From: Cellulomonas sp. APG4
Lineage (GTDB): Bacteria; Actinomycetota; Actinomycetes; Actinomycetales; Cellulomonadaceae
DNA length: 64,000 bases
Reading direction: 5' to 3'
NCBI RefSeq assembly: GCF_009996735.1
Contig: NZ_JAACYI010000011.1
Coordinates: forward strand, 62,001-126,000
Shown here: positions 16,864-25,451 of the stretch, one piece after another
Numbering within the stretch: the stretch's first letter is position 1
Layout: each line of letters begins with the position of its first letter
The notes under the pieces: generated by a model
The model's database searches: none
Told to the model about the DNA's origin: nothing
The model's input: only the letters and a program-made list of their open reading frames with translations
Translations under genes and position numbers: made by a program

Positions 16864-17829
16864 TCACCCCTTCACCGAGCCGAGCATCACGCCCGACACG
16901 AAGTACTTCTGGATGAAGGGGTAGAGCAGCACGATGGGCAGGACCGTGAGCACCATCGTCACCGACTGGATGTTCGAGGCCACCTGCGTCATGCCGTCGG
17001 CCCCCGTGCCCCCGGCCACCGACGTCGCGGTCGTGGCCCCCGCGATGAGGTTCCGCAGGTACACGGTCACCGGGTACAGCCGCGCGTCGTCGAGGTACAG
17101 GAAGGCCTGGAACCACGAGTTCCAGAACGTGACCGCGTAGAAGAGCACCATGGTCGCGATGACCGCCTTGCTGAGCGGGAGCACGATGCGCAGCAGCGTG
17201 CCGTAGGTGCTCAGCCCGTCGATCGAGGCGGCCTCCTCGAGCTCGTCGGGCATGTTCTCGAAGAACGCCTTCATCACGAGCAGGTTGAAGACGCTGATGG
17301 CGTTCGGGATGACGATCGCCCAGATCGTGTTGGTGAACCCGAGTGCGTTGATCAGCACGTAGTTCGGGATGAGCCCGCCGTTGAAGAACATCGTGAAGAC
17401 GGCGACCAGGATGAAGAAGTTGCGGCCGCGCAGGTTCTTCTTGGAGATCGCGTAGGCGTACGTCGTGGTGAGGACCATCGCGATGGCCGTCGCGACCACC
17501 GTGTAGACCACGGTGTTCTGGTAGTTGCGCCAGAACAGGTCGTCGGCCATCACCGTCTTGTACGTCTCGATGTTGAAGCCCCGTGGGACGAGGTTGACCT
17601 GACCCGCGTTGATGAAGCCCTCGGAGCTGAACGACTGCGCGACGATGTTGACGAACGGGTAGAGCGTGATCGCCATGACCAGCAGCAGGACGATCACGTT
17701 GACCACGGTGAACACGCGGTAGCCGCGCGTGTCCTTGACCGTGGTGGGACGCGAGGTCGCGAGGCGGCGCGCAGCCCGCTGCGGGTCCGGCCGGCCGGTC
17801 GAGGTCGTCGTCGAGGACGTGTCGGTCAC
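16864..17829 (-). CDS. carbohydrate ABC importer permease (LplC/YtcP type)
   Basis: 321-residue inner-membrane permease with six helices and a C-terminal ABC-2-side coupling motif EEAASIDGLSTYGTLLRIVLP, the EAA loop that contacts the ATPase. The IVAQSFSSEGFINAGQVNLVPRGF periplasmic segment is characteristic of the LplC/YtcP group. The GTG at 17829 overlaps the TGA of the partner permease gene (GTGA). Together with the lipoprotein and partner it forms the importer for the substrate of GH42 and GH39. Confidence 0.9.
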   Translation of the reverse strand: MTDTSSTTTSTGRPDPQRAARRLATSRPTTVKDTRGYRVFTVVNVIVLLLVMAITLYPFVNIVAQSFSSEGFINAGQVNLVPRGFNIETYKTVMADDLFWRNYQNTVVYTVVATAIAMVLTTTYAYAISKKNLRGRNFFILVAVFTMFFNGGLIPNYVLINALGFTNTIWAIVIPNAISVFNLLVMKAFFENMPDELEEAASIDGLSTYGTLLRIVLPLSKAVIATMVLFYAVTFWNSWFQAFLYLDDARLYPVTVYLRNLIAGATTATSVAGGTGADGMTQVASNIQSVTMVLTVLPIVLLYPFIQKYFVSGVMLGSVKG

Positions 17830-18824
17830 CACAGGCTCGTCCCCACGAGTCGGCGCGAGATCGCGTTGGCGGACAGGATGAGGGTCAGGCCGATCAGCGA
17901 CTCGAAGAGGCCGATGGCCGTCGCGTAGCTGAAGTTCGACGAGAGGATGCCCACCCGGTACAGGTACGTCGAGATGACGTCGGCGGTCGGGTAGGTCAGC
18001 GGGTTGTAGAGCAGCAGGACCTTCTCGAAGCCCACCGCCATGAACGTGCCGATGTTGAGGATCAGCAGCGTCACCATCGTGGGGCGGATGCCCGGCAGGG
18101 TGATGTGCCAGGTCTGCTTCCAGCGGTTGGCCCCGTCGATGCGGGCGGCCTCGTACAGGTTGTGGTCGATCGTCGTCAGGGCCGCGAGGTAGAGGATCGT
18201 GCCCCAGCCGACGGTCTGCCACGCCTCCGAGCTGATGTAGATGGCGCGGAACCACTCGGCGCGCTGCATGAAGTTCACGGCGTCGCCGCCGAGCGCCTCG
18301 ACCACCTGGTTGACCGTGCCCTGCAGCGAGAAGATCTGGAAGATCATCCCCGCGACGATCACGATCGACATGAAGTGCGGCAGGTACGAGACGGTCTGGA
18401 CGAGCCGCTTGAACCAGCGCCGGCGCACCTCGTTGAGCAGCAGGGCGAGGATGATCGGCAGCGGGAAGACGACGAGCAGGCTGAGCCCGCCCAGGATCAG
18501 CGTGTTCTGGAAGACCTCCCAGAACTTCGCGTCGTTGATGAAGAGCTCGACGTAGCGCAGCCCCACCCACTCGTCGCCGAAGATGCTGCTCCCGGGCCGG
18601 AACCGGCGGAACGCGATGACGTTGCCCGCCATGGGCAGGTAGCGGAAGATCGCCAGGAACACGAGCGGCAGGACGAGCAACGAGTAGAGCTGCCAGTCGC
18701 GTCGCAGGGTGGTCCGCCATCCACGCCGCGGCCGGCCCGTCGTGAGGGCCGCTGCCGGGACGGCCCGGGAGGGCCCCTGGGGAGACCCGGTACCCGAGGC
18801 TGCGGGGCCTTCGAGCGCCGTCAT
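17826..18824 (-). CDS. carbohydrate ABC importer permease (LplB/YteP type)
   Basis: 332-residue permease with six membrane helices. It carries the LplB-group N-terminal segment FRYLPMAGNVIAFRRF and the EAA loop YEAARIDGANRWKQTWHITLPG. The frame is open to 18953, but the ATG at 18824 gives normal family length and keeps the short Ala/Gly-rich lead. It is the first gene of the importer operon. The 338-nt upstream gap contains two CGAAA-N-TTTCG-like boxes, one only 63 nt before the start, which are probably the control region. Confidence 0.88.
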   Translation of the reverse strand: MTALEGPAASGTGSPQGPSRAVPAAALTTGRPRRGWRTTLRRDWQLYSLLVLPLVFLAIFRYLPMAGNVIAFRRFRPGSSIFGDEWVGLRYVELFINDAKFWEVFQNTLILGGLSLLVVFPLPIILALLLNEVRRRWFKRLVQTVSYLPHFMSIVIVAGMIFQIFSLQGTVNQVVEALGGDAVNFMQRAEWFRAIYISSEAWQTVGWGTILYLAALTTIDHNLYEAARIDGANRWKQTWHITLPGIRPTMVTLLILNIGTFMAVGFEKVLLLYNPLTYPTADVISTYLYRVGILSSNFSYATAIGLFESLIGLTLILSANAISRRLVGTSLW

Positions 18825-18886
18825 CGCGGCTGGGTCCGCACTGGTCCTGCCATCGGTGGCCTCCGCCTCACGTCGTCGTGAGCGAC

Positions 18887-18897
18887 CGAAACTTTCC
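18887..18897. promoter_or_regulatory. CGAAA-N-TTTCG-like operator box 1
   Basis: CGAAACTTTCC matches the symmetric pattern CGAAA-N-TTTCG in ten of eleven positions. It lies 63 nt before the start of the importer operon. Similar boxes are, from memory, described in promoters of xylanase genes of streptomycetes. The regulator is not in this window. Confidence 0.5.
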
Positions 18898-19065
18898 CAG
18901 TTCCGATCGATATCTGTGCGGGGACAGTAGGACCGCCATACGGGTGACGTCAAGGCGTCGGCTCGAGCGTCACGCTTCTGTGACCTCGGAGGATACTGGC
19001 GTACGCCGGTTACCTGCGACGACGTTCGAAGTGTCCGGAAAGCCCTCTCCCGTGACTCAGCTCGT

Positions 19066-19076
19066 CAAAACTTTCG
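19066..19076. promoter_or_regulatory. CGAAA-N-TTTCG-like operator box 2
   Basis: CAAAACTTTCG is a second near-match (ten of eleven) in the same gap, 179 bp from box 1. The two share the core AAACTTTC. The spacing is compatible with looping between two sites of one repressor. Confidence 0.45.
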
Positions 19077-19162
19077 GTACTCGTATCATCGGAACGGTTC
19101 GACGGGCGGCTCCCCGGCCGGCCGGGCGCCGCCACACCCGGACGGCCTGGCAGACTCGCGGG

Positions 19163-19627
19163 GTGCTCCGCATGATGTTCTTCGAGCCCCGGATCGCGGG
19201 CAACACGGGCAGCGCGATCCGCCTCTCCGCGGTCACGGGCGCGCCGCTCCACCTCGTCGAGCCCCTGGGGTTCGACCTGTCCGAGCCCAAGCTGCGCCGC
19301 GCCGGCCTCGACTACCACGACCTCGCGCACGTGGTCGTGCACCCTGACCTGACGCACGCGCTCGACTCCCTGCAGGGCGCGCGCATCCTCGCGTTCACCA
19401 CGCAGGCGACGCTGCGGCACACGGACGTCACGTACCGCGACGACGACGTGCTGCTCTTCGGCCCGGAGCCCACCGGGCTGCCCGACGAGGTGCTGGGCCA
19501 CCCGCGCGTGACGCACACCGTGCGCATCCCGATGCTCGCCGGACGGCGCTCGCTCAACCTCGCGGCGAGCGCATCGATCGCCGTCTACGAGGCGTGGCGT
19601 CAGCGCGGCTTCGACGGGGCCGTCTGA
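19163..19627 (+). CDS. trmL: tRNA (cytidine/uridine-34-2'-O)-methyltransferase, TrmL type
   Basis: 154-residue SPOUT methyltransferase that 2'-O-methylates the wobble base of certain tRNAs using S-adenosylmethionine. It aligns along its whole length with TrmL: FFEPRIAGNTGSAIRL, HLVEPLGFDLSEPKLRRAGLDYHDL, then the trefoil-knot cofactor motifs LLFGPEPTGLP and RSLNLAASASIAVYE. GTG at 19163 was chosen because the family begins two residues before the first strand; the ATG at 19172 would cut into it. It converges with the MFS gene, with four bases between stops. Confidence 0.9.
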   Translation: MLRMMFFEPRIAGNTGSAIRLSAVTGAPLHLVEPLGFDLSEPKLRRAGLDYHDLAHVVVHPDLTHALDSLQGARILAFTTQATLRHTDVTYRDDDVLLFGPEPTGLPDEVLGHPRVTHTVRIPMLAGRRSLNLAASASIAVYEAWRQRGFDGAV

Positions 19628-19631
19628 GCTC

Positions 19632-20858
19632 TCACGCGCTCAGCACGGGAGCGGGGCTCTCGCGCGCCGCCGCGCGCTCGTGGCGTGCGAGCGTCACCGT
19701 GCTCGCCGCCGCCACCACCAGCACGAGGGCGCCCGTCGCGCCGATCGCTCCCGCGAGGCCGAGCACACCGGTCAGCAGGCCCACCGTCGCGGGGTTCGCG
19801 AGCTGGGCGCCCCGGTTCGCGGTCGAGCGCAGGCCCGACGCGAGACCGCGCTGGTGCGGCGGCGTCAGGTCGGCCATGAGCGAGAGCGTGAGCGGCTGCG
19901 CGAAGCCGAGCGCGAAGCCGTTGACCACCGCGAGCGCGGTGAGCACCGCGAGGTCACCCGGGACGAGGACCACCGCCACGACCGACGCCGTGCTCGTGAC
20001 GAGCACGAGGCCGACCATCGTCGAGGCGCGCAGCCGCGCCATCGCGAGCGGGAAGAACGGGCGCGACGCGAAGCCTGCCGCGGCCGCGACGCTCAGCAGG
20101 GCACCGATCTGCCACTGCGGCAGTCCCGCGCCCGCGAGCAGCAGCGGGTGGTAGGCCGTGCGGACGTCGAGCACCACGAGTGCCGTGAAGCTCACCACCA
20201 CGGTCGCGAGCACGGCGGGGTCGCGCATGAGACGCCAGGCGTCCGGGAACGCGTGCCGCAGGGCCCCGCGACCGAGGACGGGGACCGGCCTGGGCGCGAT
20301 CCTCGTCGTCAGCGCGAGCACGACGAGCAGCACAGAGACGCCGGTGAAGGTCGCGAACGCGAGGCGTGGGCCGCCCGCGTCGGCGAGCGCACCACCCAGG
20401 CCGGGTCCGATCGCCTGACCGGCCGCGAGGAAGAGCGAGAAGGTCGCGATCCGGGCGTTGCGGTCCCGCGGGGACTCACCCGCCGCGCCGGGCAGCGTCG
20501 CGACGGTCTGGAGCGCGACCCACACGGCGAGCGTCCCGACGCCCACGAGCGCCTGGCTGGCGACGACCACGCCGAGGCTGCCGGGGAGCAGCAGCACCGC
20601 TCCCCCGCCGACCATGACGAGCCCGCCGCCCACCAGCAGGCGGCGCACGCCCCACCGGTCGGTGAGCGCCCCGAGCGGCACCGCCAGGAGGGTGGGCAGC
20701 ACCGCGAACGACGCGAGCGCGAGGCTCGCCTCGGCCGCGGTGCCGCCCAGCTCGAGCACGTAGGGCCCGATGAGAGGGCGCAGCATGGTGTGCGCCGACC
20801 AGTACAGGACGCCGAGCACCGCGAGCCGCGCTGCGGAGGGGACGGACGCGGATGGCAT
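19632..20858 (-). CDS. MFS transporter
   Basis: 408-residue major facilitator with 12 hydrophobic segments. The conserved loop GALTDRWGVRRLLVGG lies after TM2 and a second copy-like loop in the middle. GAGGAA precedes the ATG at 20858 by eight bases. It starts 12 nt after the stop of the cysteine-hydrolase gene and is the last gene of the operon that begins with an ABC importer. It may export a product or add a second uptake route; the substrate is unknown. Confidence 0.8.
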   Translation of the reverse strand: MPSASVPSAARLAVLGVLYWSAHTMLRPLIGPYVLELGGTAAEASLALASFAVLPTLLAVPLGALTDRWGVRRLLVGGGLVMVGGGAVLLLPGSLGVVVASQALVGVGTLAVWVALQTVATLPGAAGESPRDRNARIATFSLFLAAGQAIGPGLGGALADAGGPRLAFATFTGVSVLLVVLALTTRIAPRPVPVLGRGALRHAFPDAWRLMRDPAVLATVVVSFTALVVLDVRTAYHPLLLAGAGLPQWQIGALLSVAAAAGFASRPFFPLAMARLRASTMVGLVLVTSTASVVAVVLVPGDLAVLTALAVVNGFALGFAQPLTLSLMADLTPPHQRGLASGLRSTANRGAQLANPATVGLLTGVLGLAGAIGATGALVLVVAAASTVTLARHERAAARESPAPVLSA

Positions 20859-20870
20859 CGGCGCCGTTCC

Positions 20871-21515
20871 TCAGGCGACCTGCGAGAGCGCGGACCAGCC
20901 CGCGCCGATCTCGTCGCTGCGCGCGACGAGCCCGAAGTACTTCTCGACGTTCTGCACGGTCATCGCGTGCGCGGCCTCCTCGTAGCTCGCGGCGCAGTCC
21001 TCGACCAGCGTGACGTGGAACTCCGCGAAGAGCCCGTCGCGCAGGGTCGACTCGACGCACACGTTGGTCGAGACGCCGGTCAGGAGCAGCGAGTCGACGC
21101 CGGCGGTGCGCAGCACCACCTCGAGATCGGTGCCCGCGAAGGCCGAGTAGCGGTGCTTGACGACGACGGGTTCGCCCTCCTGCGGCGCGACGCGGTAGAA
21201 CTCCGCGCCCCACGACCCCGTGCGGCAGGTCTGGACCGGCCCGGATGCACCCGGCACCGGGTCGCCGCGCCGCCCGAGCCAGGCGGGCGAGTCGGTGGTC
21301 TCGTCGTGCGTGGTCTGGATGAACACGACGAGCACCCCGGCCGCGCGGGCCTCGTCGAGGAAGCGCTCGAGCCGCGGCACCATGGCCACGGCGGCCGTGG
21401 TGTCGCTGCCGCGCTGACCGCAGGCACCGGCCGGGTCGCAGAAGTCGTTCTGGACGTCGACGACGACGACGGCGGCCCTTCCGGGCGCGAAGCGGGACGG
21501 GACGGACGTGGACAT
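20871..21515 (-). CDS. isochorismatase-family cysteine hydrolase (RutB-like)
   Basis: 214-residue amidohydrolase of the isochorismatase-like family. The catalytic triad is visible: Asp in VVVDVQNDF, Lys in VVVKHRYSAF, and Cys in GVSTNVCVESTLRDG, with the cis-peptide glycine-valine before it. The C-terminal motif set (RYSAF, TNVCVESTLRDG) is closest to ureidoacrylate, N-carbamoyl- and biuret-type hydrolases, which cleave ureido or amide bonds. It is encoded between an ABC substrate-binding protein and an MFS gene, which suggests that the importer supplies its substrate. AGAGGA lies upstream of the ATG. The exact substrate is not predictable. Confidence 0.85.
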   Translation of the reverse strand: MSTSVPSRFAPGRAAVVVVDVQNDFCDPAGACGQRGSDTTAAVAMVPRLERFLDEARAAGVLVVFIQTTHDETTDSPAWLGRRGDPVPGASGPVQTCRTGSWGAEFYRVAPQEGEPVVVKHRYSAFAGTDLEVVLRTAGVDSLLLTGVSTNVCVESTLRDGLFAEFHVTLVEDCAASYEEAAHAMTVQNVEKYFGLVARSDEIGAGWSALSQVA

Positions 21516-21601
21516 GGCGGGTCCTCTCTGGGGTGGCTGCGGTCCGTCGGCTCGTGCACCGGCTGCGCGGCCCGGACCTGGCCGCGCAGCCGGACCTGCT
21601 C

Positions 21602-22642
21602 CTAGCCCTCCTCGGACACGAACTGGTTGTCGGCGATCACCTCGTAGGTCTGGGGCGCCGCCGAGTCGTCGAGGATGTCGCCGCTGCGGGCCACCTCGAG
21701 CGCGGTCTCGACCGCCTCCTGCGTGAGGTAGGTGCCGCCCCAGAGCTCGTCGGCGTAGGCCCGCTCGAGGGTGGCCTCGAGCACGTCGGGCTCCATCGTC
21801 GGGAACTGACGCGAGGCGAGGTCCGTCGCGTACGCACGGTCCTCCTCGATCGCGGCCTGGCCCTGCTCGAGCGCCGCCACGAACGCGGCCACGGTCTCGG
21901 GCTGCTCCTCGACCGTCGCGCGGGGCATCACGATCGCCGAGTAGGCGTACGGGCCGAGCAGGTCGAGCGGGTTGAGGAAGGGCTCGCCCCACAGGCCCTG
22001 CTGGATGCCGAGGCCCAGCTGCGGCTCGGCGACCACCGCGACCTCGGCCTGCCCCTGCGCGACGACCGACGGGATCGCGCTCGAGTCCTCGACCTCCATG
22101 AGCGTCACGTCGCTCTCCGGGTCCAGACCCTCCATCTGCAGGATGTGCCGCAGGATCGCGTTGGGCGTCCCGCCGTAGCGGCCCCCGACGATCGTCTTGC
22201 CCGCGAGGTACTCGCCGATGTCCGCGCCCGCCTCGGGCTCGGCACCCTCGGCCGCGACGAAGTACACGTTCCCGCGGTTGACGACGTTGGCCACGGCCAC
22301 CAGGTCGGCGCCCTTGACGTTCGCGACGGCGCCGGACTCGGGCCCGCCGATGAACCCGGCGACCTCGCCCGCGAGCGTCGCGTTGACGTGGCCGCCGCCG
22401 GTGAGCGTGGTGACCTCGACCTCGAGCCCCTGCTCGGCGAAGTAGCCCTTGTCCTGCGCGGCGTACAGGGGCAGGTAGCCCACGCCGTGCACGGGTTCGG
22501 CGATGGTCAGCTCGACGAGCTCGGACGCCTCGGCCGGGGAGGCGTCGGGCTCGGCCGGCTCGGCGGCACCTCCCCCGCTGCTGCAGGCGGCGGCGAGCAG
22601 GACGACCGAGAACGCTGCGGCGGCCCGGAGTGTGGTCTTCAT
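21602..22642 (-). CDS. ABC importer substrate-binding lipoprotein (NMT1/SsuA type)
   Basis: 346-residue lipoprotein with signal peptide and lipid-attachment cysteine C20. The mature domain belongs to the NMT1/THI5/SsuA-like class, with the opening VHGVGYLPLYAAQDKGYFAEQGLEV and a GGPESGAVANVKG segment. These proteins bind sulfonates, nitrate, pyrimidine precursors or other small polar compounds. AAGGAA lies before the ATG at 22642. Its 5' leader contains a 26-bp tandem repeat. With the permease and ATPase encoded next upstream it forms a complete importer. Confidence 0.87.
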   Translation of the reverse strand: MKTTLRAAAAFSVVLLAAACSSGGGAAEPAEPDASPAEASELVELTIAEPVHGVGYLPLYAAQDKGYFAEQGLEVEVTTLTGGGHVNATLAGEVAGFIGGPESGAVANVKGADLVAVANVVNRGNVYFVAAEGAEPEAGADIGEYLAGKTIVGGRYGGTPNAILRHILQMEGLDPESDVTLMEVEDSSAIPSVVAQGQAEVAVVAEPQLGLGIQQGLWGEPFLNPLDLLGPYAYSAIVMPRATVEEQPETVAAFVAALEQGQAAIEEDRAYATDLASRQFPTMEPDVLEATLERAYADELWGGTYLTQEAVETALEVARSGDILDDSAAPQTYEVIADNQFVSEEG

Positions 22643-22657
22643 GGGGGTTCCTTCGCT

Positions 22658-22724
22658 GGGTGGACGGCGTGCGGGGACGCACGGGGTGGACGGCGTGCGA
22701 GGACGCACGGGGTGGACGGCGCAC
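22658..22724. repeat. 26-bp tandem repeat, about 2.6 copies
   Basis: GGGTGGACGGCGTGCG begins at 22658 and 22684 and again (GGGTGGACGGCGCACG) at 22710, giving a period of 26 bp. The first two units differ in one base of the following GGGGACGCAC/GAGGACGCAC. The array fills most of the gap between the permease and the binding-protein gene. Confidence 0.8.
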
Positions 22725-22789
22725 GGCGCGCGTGAGCCGGGTGGTGGCGCCCGCACACGGCGGTGCGGGGACGGGGACGTCGTCGGACG

Positions 22790-23679
22790 TCAGGCCTGGT
22801 GCGTGATGCCCTTGAGCAGGCGACGCTCGAACCACGAGACGACGACGTAGAGCAGCATCGACAGGATCGCGAGCGTGAAGACGCCCACCCAGATCAGCGC
22901 GATGTCGTAGGTCGATCCCGCGTACTGGATCATCCGACCGAGCCCGGCCGTCGAGCCGATGTACTCACCGACGATCGCCCCGGTGAGCGCGAGGCCGATC
23001 GCGACCCGCAGGCTCGAGGCGATCCACGGGAGCGTCGACGGCACCACGACCTTGGTGAAGACCTGCCAGCGCGAGGCGCCCAGCGAGTACATGAGCGTCG
23101 TCAGGTCCTTGTCCACCGCCTTGACCGCGGAGAACGTGTTCAGCACCTGGATGACGATCACGAGCGCGGTCGCCATGGCGACCTTGGACCCCATCCCGAG
23201 GCCGAGCACGAGCACCACGATCGGAGCGAGCGCGAGCTTGGGCATCGCCTCGAACGCGATAAACAGCGGCTCGGCGGTGAGCGCGTAGCGCCGCGACCAC
23301 CAGAACGACAGCCCCACCGTCACGCCGCCCACGACGCCGATCACGAAGCCGAGCACCGTCGAGGTGAACGTGAACCGGGCGTTGGAGAGGATGTCGCCGT
23401 TGGCGAACGCGATGGTCGCGGTGTCCCAGATGCGGCTCGGCTGGCTCCAGAAGAAGGGGTCGACGAACCCGGCGCGCACGCCCGCCTCCCACAGGCCGAG
23501 CCCGAGGACGACGACGCCGAGGCGCAGGGCCCACACGGTCCAGGCGCTGGGTTCGCCGCGCTCGCGCCGACGGCGCACGGTCGGGCTGGTCGTGGCCCGC
23601 AGGGTCGCGAGCTCCTCGAGGCTGTCGGCGGACGTCTCGGGCCGGCGGTTGCGCACCGGGGGCGGGGCGAGCGCGGTCA

Positions 23680-23680
<1 letters not shown>
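22790..23680 (-). CDS. ABC importer permease (SsuC/TauC type)
   Basis: 296-residue permease. A charged N-terminal stretch of about 50 residues is followed by six membrane helices of the BPD_transp_1 fold, with the ATPase-coupling EAA loop LMYSLGASRWQVFTKVVVPS. The ATG at 23680 shares one base with the TGA of the ATPase gene (TGATG). It is part of the importer with the NMT1-type binding protein. Confidence 0.88.
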
Positions 23681-24522
<842 letters not shown>

Positions 24523-24544
24523 GGCATGCTCCTCCGGGGTGAGT

Positions 24545-24559
24545 TCTATAATCTATAGA
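24545..24559. promoter_or_regulatory. GntR operator candidate overlapping promoters
   Basis: TCTATA-ATC-TATAGA is a perfect inverted repeat. It contains TATAAT on the plus strand (24547-24552) and TATAGA on the minus strand, so a bound repressor would cover -10 elements in either direction. It is a conspicuously AT-rich island between the importer operon and the GntR gene. Confidence 0.65.
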
Positions 24560-24704
24560 GCATGTCTACGGGTCGGCTGTTTCCCGTCCGTTCGGCTGCC
24601 GTGAACAGCGTGTAACGGCGGTCGAGTGGCACGTGGGACGATGACCGCGCAGCACGAGCCATCGTCGGTGCCGCACGCGCGGCCGGGGGACCAGGAGCGA
24701 GCCG

Positions 24705-25385
24705 GTGGAGTTCGAGAGCGACGGGGCCGCCCCGCTGCGCACCGCCCACGAGTGGGTGCGAGCCCGTCTGCGGGACGCGATCTTCACGGGCGAGTACCCA
24801 CCCGGGTCACGCCTGGTGCAGACCGAGATCGCCGAGCACCTCGGCACGAGCGTCACCCCGGTGCGCGAGGCGATGCGCGACCTCGTCAACGAGGGCCTCA
24901 TCAGCGCGGACCCGCACCGCGCCGCCACGGTGCGCCCCATCGACGTCGACGACGCCATCGAGATCAACGAGCTGCGGCTCGTCCTCGAGCCCATGGCCGC
25001 GCGCCGGGCAGCCGGCCGCATCACGCCCGCCCGGCTCGACGAGCTGCGTCGCCTCGAGGCCGAGATGGAGTCGGCCGACGACAACACCTGGCTCGAGCTC
25101 AACCGCCGATTCCACCTGACGGTGATCGACGCGGCGGACTCCCCCCGGCTCGGCGCGATCCTGCTGAACCTGCGGCAGATCAGCACGTTCTACCTCGCCG
25201 CGTACGTGCGCACCACGGGCGTCGACCGCGGCAAGAGCGCTCGCGAGCACACGCGTCTCATCGCGGCGCTCGAGGCGGGCGACGGCGAGCTCGCCGAGCA
25301 GGTCATGGCCCAGCACCTCGCCGAGTCGGGGAGCCTCAAGGCCGGCCTGGACGCCGCGCTGCACGGCTCCGGCCGCACCACCTGA
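24705..25385 (+). CDS. GntR-family regulator, FadR/FCD subfamily
   Basis: 226-residue transcription factor. An N-terminal winged helix-turn-helix (about residues 12-75; PPGSRLVQTEIAEHLGTSVTPVREAMRDL) is followed by an all-helical FCD ligand-binding domain. The FCD metal ligands are plausible: D/E in NELRLVLEP, H in NRRFHLTV, and the EHTRLIAALEAGD and AQHL histidines. GTG at 24705 has AGGAG seven bases before it. It is divergent from the importer operon, which it probably represses through the 24545 palindrome. FCD ligands are usually small carboxylates, which hints at an organic-acid or ureido-acid substrate. Confidence 0.87.
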   Translation: MEFESDGAAPLRTAHEWVRARLRDAIFTGEYPPGSRLVQTEIAEHLGTSVTPVREAMRDLVNEGLISADPHRAATVRPIDVDDAIEINELRLVLEPMAARRAAGRITPARLDELRRLEAEMESADDNTWLELNRRFHLTVIDAADSPRLGAILLNLRQISTFYLAAYVRTTGVDRGKSAREHTRLIAALEAGDGELAEQVMAQHLAESGSLKAGLDAALHGSGRTT

Positions 25386-25451
25386 GGCGCCGCGCCGTCG
25401 TCGGCCCGGGTCGTGACGGCCGGGGCGTCGTCGCACCGCGTCGCCCCGGGC

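Larger units (their letters stand above)
18825..19162. other. 338-nt divergent intergenic control region
   Basis: Non-coding gap between the importer operon (leftward) and the tRNA methyltransferase (rightward). It is clearly less GC-rich than its surroundings and holds two related boxes (18887-18897 and 19066-19076), described separately. A CAGACT hexamer at 19151-19156, six bases before the GTG at 19163, may be a weak leaderless promoter for the methyltransferase. No small ORF is convincing. Confidence 0.6.

Noticed and set aside
13612-17928. 1438-codon open frame on the plus strand
   Set aside because: It is antisense to GH42, GH39, the binding protein and permeases, all with clear catalytic or family motifs. 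Such long frames arise in very GC-rich DNA. Its translation is low-complexity Arg/Val/Glu/His.
19088-19112. Another operator around GGAACGGTTC before trmL
   Set aside because: Only five of seven symmetric pairs match, too weak beside the better boxes in the same gap.
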